From Dendrocalamus latiflorus (lineage: Eukaryota > Streptophyta > Magnoliopsida > Poales > Poaceae), in contig CM029654.1 in assembly GCA_017311315.1 (NCBI GenBank), forward strand, positions 24,945,879 to 25,009,878: a stretch of 64,000 bases of DNA. Reading direction: 5' to 3'. Of the stretch, positions 54,883-64,000 are shown piece after piece (the first letter of the stretch is position 1; each line of letters starts with the position of its first letter). The notes below the pieces were generated by a model. It saw nothing but the letters and a program-made list of their open reading frames with translations. It was not told the DNA's origin and ran no database searches. A program made the translations under genes and the position numbers.

Positions 54883-57561
54883 TGATCGTGCAAAACTGCA
54901 CACCCGCAAGTGAACTGCACACCCGCAAGTGAACGGGCTGCCGCTATGGTAGCAGCGAGAGTCGTGTTCTCCACAGGGACTAGAGTACCGGTGATAGGAC
55001 ACTAAACTAAAGCTAAATCGCACAAACTGGGAGTCTAAGACTGATTGCTAAACCTATAGAAACTAAAAGGCTGGTGATCAGGTCTAGCAAAAGAAGGACA
55101 GCTTGAGAAAGGAAGAGTTGAAGGTGCATGCGAATAAGAGTGTCTGACTGAAGAAGAGAGAAGAGACGAACCTGAGAATCTAACTCTACTGAGAGAAAGA
55201 GAGAAAGAAAGGAGACTAGTCAGAAATAAAAGAAGGAAAGCTAAGGGGAAAGAGAGATAGAGAGAGAGAGAGCAACAGAGAGAATAGGGCTAGGAGTAGG
55301 CTGGAACTAGCAGATGAAGGAGAAGGGAAAAGAAAGAGAGCAGAGGTAAGAAGAGAGTGCGAGAGACTAGAAGATTAGCAGAGAACTATAAGAAAAAAAC
55401 GCTTTAGCCTGAGGTAAGAAAAGAAGAGAGGAATAACTAGGTAGGAAAGATAATCAGAGACTAGAAGGGAAGGAAGAAGAGAGGAGAGAAGAATAGAGAA
55501 CTATCTATACCGAGAGAAAAGAAAAGAACTAAGGAAAAGAGTGAGAGAGATAAGAGGTAAGAATGAGGCGTAGAGGACTAACTGAAGGAAGAGGAACAGA
55601 CTAGAGAAGAGGCTAACTGACAGAAGAAGATGAGAGGTGAGAAAGAAACTAGGTAAGAGAAGAGAAGAAAGGTGGCTAGGAGTCAGACAGGGAGAGAGGG
55701 AAATGCAGCAAGGGACCAAGGATCAACTCTATCGTGAGAAAGAGGAGGAGCGCTAGGAAGTTGGGGGAAATGAACTAATCGGGAAGAAGGTTAGGAATTG
55801 GAGGAAAGAAAAGAGCACAGAGAACAGACGAGAAGAAGCCCAGCGCTTAAGCAAATATCCCAACCCAACACAGCAAGCTCACAGACAGACCAATACCAGG
55901 GATATAACAAGACAAGCGATTAAAATGCAATAACACAAGCTCTACTACTGCAGGAATTAAGATGTAAACCTAACTTAGTAATGACATTAAAATAACAGCA
56001 TGACATTAACATTTTACTAATCAGTAATTAACAGAAATGCATACTAAATATTAAATCAGGCAAAAGGATCCACTCTAATCACAGAAGATGATCTCAACAT
56101 CACAATAAGAAATAAAACACCCTACCAGCAGAAGTATCAAGCTTATAAACATCTAATGACTATCAAGCAGGAACGATGAATCTAAACAGGAACAAATAAT
56201 CTGAATAATCATCTCCCATGCGCAAGAACAACTAAAAGGCACCTTATAATCCCAGATCCGAAATATTCAGCACATGAACTTAACAGATCCAACACATAAA
56301 AATCTCAGATGAACAAGAACAACACTACAAGCATACAGATCTGCAAAATATCTCACATGCACATCATTCATCCAACACATAAGCATCACAGATTCACAAA
56401 TAACAATCTCATGCACATCACAGATATCCCATACAAGCATCACAGGAAAGCATTGCAATATTTAAAATGAAGATTGTGAGATGTTACAACCCTGAAGAGT
56501 GGCAGATCCGTTGTGAAGACAGTATGTAGTGGACGCAGGCAGTAAGAAGTAGATCTGATGCAGAATCCGAAGGGGTAGCCGTGTAGAAGTAGCAGATCAG
56601 CCGTAGATGTAGTAGGGGAAGCAGATCCGGGTAGAAGACGCCGTAGAGGGTGCAGGCAGTAGGGAAGCAGAGGTGGGGTAGCAGATCTATGCGTAGAGGA
56701 AGAAGAGGAAGCAGATCCGCGCTGGCCACCGTAGAGGAAGCAGATCCAAGCCGAAGAAGTCGAGGAACTCGTAGATCCAGGCTCAGTGAGGGCAGATCCG
56801 GGCGTGGCTGGTGGAGGTGCTCGGGAGAGGGGAGGCGAGCGGATGAGATCTGGGAAGAGGCTAGGGAGGCTGCATGTTTAGGGTGTTGGAGATGGGAAGA
56901 GAATGCGTGGTGGCTGCTCGGTGAGGAGAAGTGCGGCGCGGCGGAGGCATGAGGATTTTTGGCCAGTGGAGAGGTGGAGATCGTCGAGGCTCTCCAGGAG
57001 ATCAGTAGTGCGGCTGGGTCTTGGAGGTGGAAGAGGATGGGTGGTGGCTGCAGATGGAGATGGTCGCGGCGGCGAGGTTCGGTGAGGGGAGACGAGCAAG
57101 GAAAATGGGGATCTGGCTAATGGAGGCGATGGAGTGGGGCGGCCGGGTGATCGATCTCGGTGGAGAAGGTGAAGCGGTCGGTGGATGGCTTTTTCCCAGT
57201 GGATTGCGGCTAGGGTTTGGAGGTGTGGTGACCCACTCCCCCCCGGTGGATGAGCTTGTATACTTGCGGCGGCTGGCTAGGGTTTGGCATGTGGTTTCTC
57301 ATTTTGGCCCTTCCCCTTTGGCAGATTTGCAACCCTAGCTCCCTTTTAGTGCTGATTTTATGTTTGCACCCCTAGCTCTTTCCCATTTGATCTTCTGTAG
57401 ATTTTTGCGCCTAGTTCGCGCCTACCTACAAGAGAATTACAAAACACTGTAAACAGTCCAAAAGGATGATGAAATGCAATTAATTAATGGATTTATGGCA
57501 GTTTTCATTACTAATAACAGGGTAAAGATATAAAAATTTACTTTAAAAATGATGCATATCA
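54883..57561 (-). repeat. LTR4 of element A, outer 5' LTR of the array
   Basis: This 2679-bp LTR is joined at 57562 to element C, so it is the array's terminal LTR. Over most of its length it equals LTR3, but the last 400 bp (5' end of U3) carry private substitutions: CGGTCGG, TTGTATAC in the TATA box (57255-57264), TTTCTCATTTTGG, CCTACCTACAAG and TTTACTTTAAAA. This fits an original 5' LTR whose outer end never took part in the exchanges that built the array. Confidence 0.92.
57255..57264 (-). promoter_or_regulatory. Altered TATA box of LTR4
   Basis: The minus strand reads AGTATACAAG where the other LTRs have AGTATATAAG; one transition breaks the TATATA core. Confidence 0.5.
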
Positions 57562-58896
57562 CTGGGGCCACCAGAGTGGGGAGGGGTGCGAGGTGCTTCT
57601 TGAGGTCTTCGAAGGCCTTCGCGCAGTCGTCGTCCCAATGAAACCCGTCGCACCCGCGGAGGGTCTTAAAAAACGGCATGCCCCTCTCTGCCTCTGGACG
57701 TCCCGCGTCGTCTTGGGGGGTTCCATGCCCAGGATAGCGTCAACCTTGTCGGGGTTCGCCTGGATGCCTCGCCCGGATACGAGGAAGCCCAGTAGCTTGC
57801 CCGCCTGTACGCCGAAGACACACTTGTCCGGATTGAGCTTGATGCCCGCTCTCCGGAGGTTGTCAAAAGTCTCATGAAGATCCCGGCCCTGTGAGGCGAG
57901 CCGCCGGGTTTTTACTACCACGTCGTCCACATAAGCCTCCACATTTCTCCCTAGCTGAACGGCCAGGGCCAGCGCGACGAGGCGGGTCAAAGTTGCGCCC
58001 GCGTTCTTCAAGCTGAAGGGCATCCTCACAAAGCAGAATGTTCCCACCGGTGTAATGAAGATGGTTTTCTCCTCGTCGTCCTTAGCCATGTAGACCTGGT
58101 GGTAGCCGGAATAGGCGTCCAGGAAGCTCATGAGTTCGCACCCGTCGGTTGCGTCGACCAGCTGGTCTATACGTGGTAAAGGGTAATTGTCCTTCGGGCA
58201 TGCCTTGTTGAGGGCGGTGAAGTCGATGCACATGCGCCAGGCGCCGCTGGCCTTTTTAACCAACACCGGGTTGGCAAGCCATCCTGGATGTTGGACCTCG
58301 CGGATAACCCCCGCTCGAAGGAGCTTCGCCACCTCCACCTTGGTCGCTTGCTGCCGGTCCGCAGACATACGGCGAAGTTTCTGCTTGACGGGTTTGGCGT
58401 CGGGGCGGATAGCGAGGTTATGCTCGATGAGGGCACGGTCCACTCCTTGGATATCCTCCGGGGACCATGCAAAGACGTCTATGTTGTCTTGGAGGACTCG
58501 GAGCAGGTCTTGCTCTACTTGCGGAGGGAGGTCATCGCCTATGGATACGAACTGCCCTTCTGCTCGGAGCGGCACCCTCTTCACTCCGCCCTCCGGGTGG
58601 GGCTTAGGCGTCCAACCTGGGGCGGATGGCGTTGTGTCCGCCCGGTATTTGTTGATGGCGTGCACCTTGCGGTACAAACGTCCAGCTTCGGTTTCGATGC
58701 TCCGAGCCATATCCTGATCGCCGAAGATGGTGATAACGCCCCGCCGCCCTGGAAGCTTCATGCATAGGAATGCGAAGTGTGGGACGGCTTCAAAAGAGTT
58801 GATGGCGGGCCGGCCCAGTATGGCGTTGTATGGATATGAGACATCCACGACGTCGAAGACGACCTCTTCGGTCCTGGCGTTGTCGGCTTGGCACAA
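57562..58896 (-). pseudogene. pol: Protease C-terminus and reverse transcriptase of element C
   Basis: The open frame 58896-57559 begins inside the protease (NAILGRPAINSF, the flap/ILGR region), crosses a linker, and enters RT with WRMCIDFTALNKACPKDNYPLPR, the catalytic YVDD (AYVDDVVVKT) and the thumb region. Family-conserved FGLKNAGATFQR is altered to FSLKNAGATLTR. After DVQRQRG about 60 bp of RT/RNase H linker are missing and the frame changes; the continuation (FFKTLRGCDGFHWDDDC) is in the frame 57679-57562. The A array then cuts the gene before RNase H. RT would copy the element's RNA to DNA, but this copy cannot be functional. Confidence 0.88.
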
Positions 58897-59084
58897 GGAG
58901 ACTTGGAGGCAGACCTGGCCCAGAGCCTTCAGGGGTTGCCCTCCGAGGCCTTGGAGGGGGGCTTCGGAGCTTTTAATAGACTCCGAGGTATTCCCATACG
59001 ATCAAGGGCCTCCGCGAACAAAATGTTGGCGGAGCTCCCTCCGTCCACGAGAATACGCCTGATGTCGCATCCCGCTATGTCGGC
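58897..59084 (-). pseudogene. pol: Protease N-terminus of element C
   Basis: In frame with gag, after the TAG stop that ends it, the minus strand encodes ADIAGCDIRRILVDGG and SSANILFAEALDRMG, containing the aspartic protease active site D-G-G-S. One missing C near 58938 (in AACCCCTGAAGG on the minus strand) shifts the frame before it joins the 58896 frame. Confidence 0.8.
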
Positions 59085-60236
59085 CTAGATGACCAAGGGA
59101 TCTTGATGGGGCAATTCTACGCCCTGCGCATCGGCGGACGTGAAAGTAATGCTGCAAGGGGATGCCCGTCGAGGTAGTTGTGCCGAGGAAGCGCTTGACG
59201 AAGAGCCTCCCTCGATGACATTAACGCCGTAGTACTGTGTCTCTCCAGGGGATCCAGCGCGGGAGGGGTGGGCCGCCGCCTGTCGTACTGCCGCGACTTC
59301 GGTGCATGCCTGCGTGAAATGGCCCCCGTAGCCGTGCACCTCGCACAATCTACCGTATTCGAGGATTTCCTGCTCCGCGCGCGGCTTGGCGATGCGCGAG
59401 GTTGAGGCGGCTCCCCGGGGGGTACCCTGCGCGGCCAGGATGTGGCGGGCCTTTTGGGGTCTTCGCTGGTTGCGTTGGGGCTTACGAATGTCGCCTGCGG
59501 CCACTTGCTTGTGGTCTGTCCTCGGGTTGTCTCTTGCGCTACCTCTGTGTGACAAGCCCTCCGCTCGCCTGGAGTCGGAGTCGTTGTCGTGGCGCCTCCG
59601 CACGTCCTCTTCGGCTCGAGCGTACGCTTCCACTTTGTCGAAGAGCTCTGCCTCCGACTTGAGCAGCTTCCGCACGTTGTACTCGGCAAGTGGTCCCGGG
59701 CGGAGGCCTTGTGTGGCTGCATTGACGACGGTCATTTCATTGAGGTCCCTGACCTGGCAACGCACTTTTGTGAAGCGCTTGAAGTAATCCCAAAGCCTTT
59801 CGTTAGGTTTTTGCTTGACTGCGAAGAGCTGGTCCGCATCGACACGCTCGACGTAGTTTCCCTGGAAGTTGCTGCAGAGTTGACCGCGGATCTGCTCCCA
59901 CACATGGATGGATTGTGGCATGATGGAGAAGAACCAGGACAGCGCCACGCCTTGTAACGCGAGGGGGAGCCCTCTTGCTTTCGTGGTGTCGTCTCTGCCA
60001 GCGTCTTCGATGGTGGCCTCGTACACACGCATGAAGCCTCGCGGGTCGGAGTCACCCTCGTAAGCGTCGATGACGTTCGGGAACTTGAAGCCCGCGGGCC
60101 AAGCCGCTTGCTGTAGACTCGCGGAGAGTGGGGACTCTGGATCTATTCGCCATGATGGGACGCGACTAGATGTAGGGGGTTCGACCACCACCGCCGGAGA
60201 GGGGGGTAGGCTCTGAGCCTCTTGCATGTCCCGCAC
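59085..60236 (-). pseudogene. gag: Gag of element C, main part
   Basis: A 383-codon frame ending in TAG. It contains the capsid-like Gag domain (WPAGFKFPNVIDAYEGDSDP, then ARGLPLALQGVALSWFFSIM and LWDYFKRFTKV) followed by an Arg-rich region and a zinc-knuckle variant CEVHGYGGHFTQAC, i.e. C-X2-H-X4-H-X4-C near residue 300. The stop lies in the usual gag-to-protease junction (LVI-stop-ADIAGC), where a sense codon is expected in a single gag-pol frame, so a CAG-to-TAG change is likely. The upstream portion is in a shifted frame. Confidence 0.85.
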
Positions 60237-60401
60237 AGCTCCGCGGAGGTCTGTTAGCTCCTGTTGAAACGCGCTGAGGGCCGCCAGCAGCGGGCGCAGC
60301 CGGGGCCATCGGTGCGCTTGGCGGCGCTACCGGTACGGCGGTGGTCACGGCCTGCGCTCCCAGGTTGTCTGCCGTGTTATCGCGGAGGACCCTGGAGCCG
60401 T

Positions 60402-60632
60402 TCACCGCTTCTGCGCTGGGTGGAGAGGTGGTCGTCGGGGTGGTTCTGGTGGGGCCGGCGTCGCGTCGGTGGCGGGGTTGGTCGTCGCGTCGGTGGCGGG
60501 GTTGGTCGTCGCGCCCACACTGCTGCTCGTACCTACGGTTGCTAAAGCCGAAGCCCTTGTGCTGGCGCGAGACTTCGCCGCCTCCACCTTCTTCTTCCTC
60601 GCCGCCGACGGTGACACTTTCTTTGGTGCCAT
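60402..60632 (-). pseudogene. gag: N-terminal segment of element C Gag
   Basis: The ATG at 60630-60632 starts MAPKKVSPSAARKKK and reads 76 codons before a TGA at 60402. It is basic, then Ala/Thr/Pro-rich with a duplicated TTNPATDA unit caused by a 24-bp tandem repeat (60459-60506). A frameshift between 60402 and 60300 separates it from the main Gag frame. Confidence 0.65.
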
Positions 60633-60665
60633 CCTCCTTCGGATCTGGAGGCTTGCTCTTGTCCT

Positions 60666-60684
60666 CCCCACGGACAGCGCCAAC
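60666..60684 (-). other. Candidate primer-binding site of element C
   Basis: Directly after the LTR end the minus strand reads GTTGGCGCTGTCCGTGGGG. The position and TGGCGC start are right for a PBS. I cannot name the tRNA with confidence. Confidence 0.55.
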
Positions 60685-60882
60685 TGTTGTGGTTACAGAC
60701 CAAACAGAGAGAGAGAGTGGTAGTGGAGAGTTGAGTAAAATGAATGGCTTGGAGCCTTCCTCCCGTGGCCTATGCCACATATATATTCATATGGGGAGTG
60801 TTTGTATAGTTATACCCTTACACATGAGTATTCCCCTCGGGGGCTCTTATGTCATTACACATGTCCTGTTTCGGACCTAACA
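60685..60882 (-). repeat. 5' LTR of element C
   Basis: 198 bp, minus strand TGTTAGGTCC...CCACAACA, with 5-bp inverted ends TGTTA/(T)AACA-like, a TATA-like AATATATATG in the middle and a (GA)n run at about 60706-60716 on the plus strand. It is short for a Ty3/gypsy LTR. Its mate is outside the window, so the boundary is inferred from the PBS and the TG...CA ends. Confidence 0.7.
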
Positions 60883-60950
60883 GGCCTACTGGGCTTAGGT
60901 GGGGGCCATCGCTACAACAACCCTCATTACGGGTGGCCATTCATGATGAA

Positions 60951-61295
60951 CTCACCCAAGATGAGCAGATCCAACTGCGATTCTAGGAGCTCAACACTCT
61001 GGAAGAGGAGCGACTTCATGCTATTTAGAACATGGAGATGTATCACCAAAACATGGTGAGGGACTATGACAAGCTATTTAGGCCACGTGTTTTCAGGAAA
61101 GGTGAATTAATGCTCGTACTGCGACGCCCCATTGTGGTCACTCGTAAGACAAAGGGGAAGTTTGAGCCAAAATGGGAAGGGCCATATGTTGTCGAGTGAG
61201 TTTACAAGGGTGGCACCTATCAGCTGATTGATCATCAGGGATTGAGGCCGATGCCTCCAGTCAATGGGAGATTCTTGAAGAAATACTTTGTTTAA
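60951..61295 (+). pseudogene. pol: Integrase C-terminus of element D, with in-frame stops
   Basis: The frame ending in TAA at 61293-61295 reads LTQDEQIQLRF, LRRPIVVTRKTKGKFEPKWE, GPYVVE and INGxFLKKYF-like PPVNGRFLKKYFV, the characteristic C-terminal end of plant Ty3/gypsy integrases. In-frame stops are at 60984 (TAG), 61026 (TAG) and 61197 (TGA). The rest of the pol gene upstream is not in the window, being on the far side of element C and the A array. Confidence 0.8.
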
Positions 61296-62630
61296 AAGTG
61301 TTTACCTTTCTCTTCTTTCTAAAAAAATACATAAAAAAGGAAAGGGTGCTAGTAATTTCAATACCCTTCCCCTGACCTAGTGTTTTCTCATTTTGGATAA
61401 CAACGTCCCATAACAAACAGTTTTGCCCACAATATGTCAAGCTGATGACCAAAGATTCGGCTGCTTCAGGACTTGGGGCAAAACACACTTAACACCCACC
61501 GCACGGCACGCATTCCAAGCAGTTGCTACTGGGGGCAGTGAGAAGCCAGCCCGAGTCATTCTCTAGTAGCGAGGTTAACATGCTCCTCATTTTCCCAACG
61601 CACCTCAAGACCTACGGAGATGTCAATCCCCAGGGAAGGCTATAGGAGAAGAGTATAAAAGGGCTACCTGGACAACACAAGTTCGATTTAGTGTGTAGTC
61701 GCTTGCCACCCTATGAGGTGTGTCAACAAGTGACAAAAATAATAAGCCCGCGAGGATCATTTAGCCCACAAAGGTGGATGGCTATTCTCCAAATTCCTAT
61801 AAGTTGTGCCCTTTAGAAAGTAATGCAAGCTCTTTTGAAAGATCTAGTTCAAGTTCCAATGTTAAGGAATTGCAAACAAAAGAAAGGAGGAAGCAAAATT
61901 CATCCTCACAAGTGAAAAGGGATAAAAAAAAATCCCACTTCAAACGTTCAAAAAGTTCTCCAATAATCAAAGGAGGAAGTCCTCTCAAGGTTGAAACAGT
62001 CGGAAGGAGGAGGGTAGTCATTCACCATCCTCAGCAAAAGTAATGGTAATATTTCCATGCCATTTTCTCAAAACCATTCTTCCTATTTAGGCCCACCTAA
62101 GTCTCTTGGTTCGATGAGGCAAAGCGTTGGGACATTCACTGCCCTCCGGTAACACTGTTCCCCCTAAAACACGAACACCATAAGAAGTGAAGTTGTCTCG
62201 CCATGGTTTTGTGGCGTACAACAGCTAAGTCCTCCGTCAGCCTTATCCAAGGTCACTCCTACAGTTTGGCGTTTAGTAGGAGAACCAACATTTTTTAAAA
62301 AAAGAATTTGCCAAGCTCTGTCTTCCTTTGTTTTCTCATTTCTTCTTCCCCTCATCTTGATGCCTATGAGTCTTCAGCTCAATTGGCAATCAGCAAATTC
62401 CTGCAATATAAAATCATTTCAGTCTCCAATTTATTGGTCATTCACTTCGGTGCAAGAGTGGCGACTCATCATCTTGGGAGCAATGTAGCACACCAATGCG
62501 GCCAATGCGAATCTGTGAAACCCTTCCACCTAGTTGGTATGGCAACAAAGCAGCTACACGGTCATGACTAGGTCAATAAAATTCCTTCAGTGCGTGGCAT
62601 GGGCCTTCACCACAAATTGAAGATGCTAAT
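61296..62630 (+). other. 3' region of element D, no convincing gene
   Basis: About 1.3 kb after the pol stop. It has a purine run with CTACTGGGGGCAGTGAG (61527-61543), a TATAAAAGGG sequence at 61654-61663 that could be a promoter core or chance, and a Ser/Lys-rich open frame (61774-62043) lacking an ATG. No LTR boundary could be recognised. Confidence 0.5.
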
Positions 62631-63205
62631 GGCATGGTCTTGCACCTTCACAAAGTATACTCCGGCATGGTCTTTTGCCTCAGAACAAGTATACTATGGC
62701 ATGGTCTTGCACCCTCACAAAGTATATTCCGGCATGGTCTTTTGCCTCAGAACAAGTATACTATGGCATGGTCTTTCGCCTTCACAAAAGTATACTCTGG
62801 CATGGTCTTTCACCCCAGAACAAGTATACTATGACATGGTCTTTCGCCTTCACAAATGTATACTCTAGCATGGTCTTTCGCTACAGAACAAGTATACTAT
62901 GGCATGGTCTTGCGCCTTCACAAAAGTATACTCCGGCATAGTCTCTTGCCTCAACATTGCTCTATGGCATGGTCTTTCACCTCGACAGAGCTCTATGGCA
63001 TAGTCTTTCACCTCAGCACAGCTCCGACATGGTCTTTCGCCTTAGAACAAGTATACTATGGCATGGTCTTTCACCTTCACAAAAGTATACTCCAGGCATG
63101 GCCCTTCGCCTCAAAATGAGTATGCTATGGCGTGGTCTTCCGCCTCAGCATAAGTACACAGTGGCATGGTTTTCGCCTCAACATGGTTATCTGGCATGAT
63201 TTCTC
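62631..63205 (+). repeat. Tandem repeats, 33/34-bp alternating units
   Basis: Units start GGCATGGTCTT at 62631, 62664, 62698, 62731, 62765 and 62799. Two types alternate: one continues GCACCTTCACAAAGTATACTCC, the other TTGCCTCAGAACAAGTATACTAT (shown in part), making a 67-bp dimer. Beyond about 62930 the repeats become irregular. The unit contains no stop in some frames, which creates spurious repetitive ORFs. Confidence 0.85.
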
Positions 63206-63794
63206 GCCTTGACACATATATTCTAACCTTTTGTGTTTCTCTTTTTCCCTCTTTTGTGTTTATACTAACCTTCTCAGGTAAGACGGCCTGTGGATACAAT
63301 CACTATTCGATTTTGCATAGTTTCGACCGCCTAGCAGGGTTGGCACGACAACTACCTTGAAGTGTCACTACTGAGCCTAACCCTCATTTGCCAGAAGTCG
63401 GCTGATTACCATCACACTCCATGGTCGTAAGGGATGAAAAGCAGATCGTGACACTCACCCAAGTATCCGGCAAAGTTCACTCGAAATCGATGACAATGGA
63501 AGCAAGCCCGGCGCTTATAAAGAGCTACTCGTATATGCAACATTGGGAGGTGTCCGAGTTCTCTTATGACACAGGTAAAAAATCAACCACAACATGAAAA
63601 CTATTTTTCAGTTTTAGTCCGAGTGAGAATCGCCAAGTTAAGTTCATTTCGCTTTGCGCATCAAACATAACTCGGTGAGGAGGCATTTGTTCGATGAGTT
63701 TTTATGCAAAACGTCCAGACAATCCAACAATGCATCGTGCCTCATACGGTTGTGCGCCGTCATGAGTATCCCGAGTCTGTAAACCACCGGCTAT
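63206..63794 (+). other. Unassigned sequence between two repeat blocks
   Basis: A T-rich stretch (63220-63275) and about 500 bp of unique-looking sequence with no ORF, RNA gene or recognisable element end. Confidence 0.4.
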
Positions 63795-64000
63795 GACTAC
63801 GTTGCATCGGTCAGACCGATACGGCCACGTTTGCGATCACTTGGGGTATCGAGTACTGCATTCGATCACATGTATCGACCACGTTGCATCGATCAGACCA
63901 GTACAACCACGTTGTTGGTCACTTAGGGGCACCGAGCTTTGCTTGTGATCGTGTGTGTCGACCATGTTGCGTCGATCAGATCGGTTCGACCACATTGTGC
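63795..64000 (+). repeat. Tandem repeat, 82/83-bp unit, running off the right edge
   Basis: Unit starts GACTACGTTGCATCGG at 63795, GACCACGTTGCATCGA at 63877 and GACCATGTTGCGTCGA at 63960. Each continues with a CAGACC/CAGATC and CGATCAC-like segment. About two and a half copies are visible, diverged from one another by roughly a fifth. Confidence 0.75.

Larger units (their letters stand above)
1..57561 (-). repeat. Tandem array of LTR-sharing element A units, each with nested element B
   Basis: Four long terminal repeats of element A (2103-4777, 19665-22336, 37265-39944, 54883-57561) are separated by internal regions in the order LTR, internal, LTR, internal, LTR, so neighbouring units share one LTR. 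Offsets between equivalent points are 17562, 17600 and 17618 bp. Each of the three complete internal regions contains element B at the same nucleotide, flanked by CCGCA. A fourth, partial unit occupies 1-2102 and runs off the left edge, so the array is longer than shown. The right end abuts a decayed Tat-like pol gene at 57562. The arrangement is what unequal crossing-over between the two LTRs of one element would make. An assembly error in a long repeat cannot be excluded from sequence alone. Confidence 0.9.
37265..57561 (-). mobile_element. Element A, unit A3, interrupted by B3
   Basis: 5' LTR = LTR4, PBS, gag-pol 54774 to 50531, element B3, pol remainder 42598 to 41488, 3' region, 3' LTR = LTR3. 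It is the best-preserved unit: apart from B3 the only coding lesions I see are the two nonsense codons shared with A2. Its right end joins element C at 57561/57562. Confidence 0.9.
57562..60882 (-). mobile_element. Element C, decayed Tat-like Ty3/gypsy, interrupted by the A array
   Basis: On the minus strand: 5' LTR 60882 to 60685, PBS-like site, gag, protease and RT up to the A insertion point at 57562. Motifs such as LVDGGSSANILF (protease) and AYVDDVVVKT (RT), and the GC-rich codon use, are typical of plant Tat-type elements. Frameshifts, in-frame stops and an internal deletion show it is old. The rest of pol and the 3' LTR should lie beyond the left end of the array, outside the window. 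Confidence 0.85.
60883..64000 (+). mobile_element. Element D, Tat-like relic with repeat-rich 3' region
   Basis: Plus strand. A degenerate integrase C-terminus (60951-61295) is followed by a long non-coding region with two families of tandem repeats, as known for Tat-lineage elements, whose 3' untranslated regions are hypervariable. Element C is inserted just upstream of the integrase remnant. I cannot find D's LTR, so its right boundary is open. Confidence 0.6.

Noticed and set aside
61654..61663. TATAAAAGGG as the promoter of a host gene
   Set aside because: No coding sequence follows; it may belong to an unrecognised LTR or be chance.
61774..62043. Ser/Lys-rich 89-codon frame in the D 3' region
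   Set aside because: It has no ATG (begins at GTG), matches no family, and lies in a decayed element.
62634..63199. Repetitive frames with repeated WSF and YYGMV words
   Set aside because: Created by tandem repeats whose unit has no stop codon; the unit length is not consistently a multiple of three, and no start context is conserved.
62631..63205. CRISPR-like array
   Set aside because: Units abut one another without unique spacers and the sequence is plant nuclear, so a CRISPR array is excluded.

Overview
The window is plant repeat DNA with no recognisable host gene. It is a nest of Ty3/gypsy-type LTR retrotransposons. Plant origin is supported by Athila-like and Tat-like gag-pol proteins, primer-binding sites matching plant tRNA-Asp, AAACCCTAG-type leaders and long GC-rich/pyrimidine-rich LTRs. 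A grass or other monocot is my best guess, not proven.

Four elements are distinguishable. Element A (minus strand; Athila-like; about 12.3 kb without its insert) has LTRs of about 2.68 kb, a tRNA-Asp PBS and one gag-PR-RT-RNaseH-IN frame; it has no env-like long ORF. Element B (plus strand; 7.92 kb) has 2.13-kb LTRs, the same PBS and a single gag-like ORF of 667 codons with no protease, RT, RNase H or integrase. It sits inside the integrase zinc-finger region of A, flanked by the 5-bp duplication CCGCA. Element C (minus strand; Tat-like) has a short LTR (198 bp) and decayed gag-PR-RT; A is inserted near its RT/RNase H boundary. Element D (plus strand; Tat-like relic) keeps only an integrase C-terminus, a long 3' region, and tandem repeats of about 33/34 bp and 82/83 bp.

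Layout: 1-57561 is a tandem array in which A units share LTRs (LTR1 2103-4777, LTR2 19665-22336, LTR3 37265-39944, LTR4 54883-57561), with a period of about 17.55-17.62 kb. Each complete unit carries B at exactly the same site (B1 7432-15355, B2 24982-32907, B3 42599-50525). A partial unit runs off the left edge. C occupies 57562-60882 and D 60883-64000. The insertion order read from the nesting is D, then C, then A, then B, followed by amplification of A+B as DNA, probably by unequal recombination between A LTRs. Two nonsense mutations shared by the two right-hand units, and the shared B site, argue against independent transposition. An assembly artefact is the main alternative.

The most interesting content is the relationship between A and B. 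B looks like a non-autonomous, gag-only relative of A: homologous Gag, a short scar of the PR-RT linker fused into its ORF, the same PBS and U5 end, and a shared 3' region. That 3' region carries, in the same order in both elements, an exon-like module of 80/81 nt with a pyrimidine-tract acceptor and a GTGAGC donor, a second polypurine-tract-like site, a palindrome block, and four tandem hairpin repeats whose stems stay complementary although their sequences differ. These look like cis-acting RNA signals retained by a parasite of the A machinery. Coordinates and motifs are read directly from the sequence; functions are inferred.
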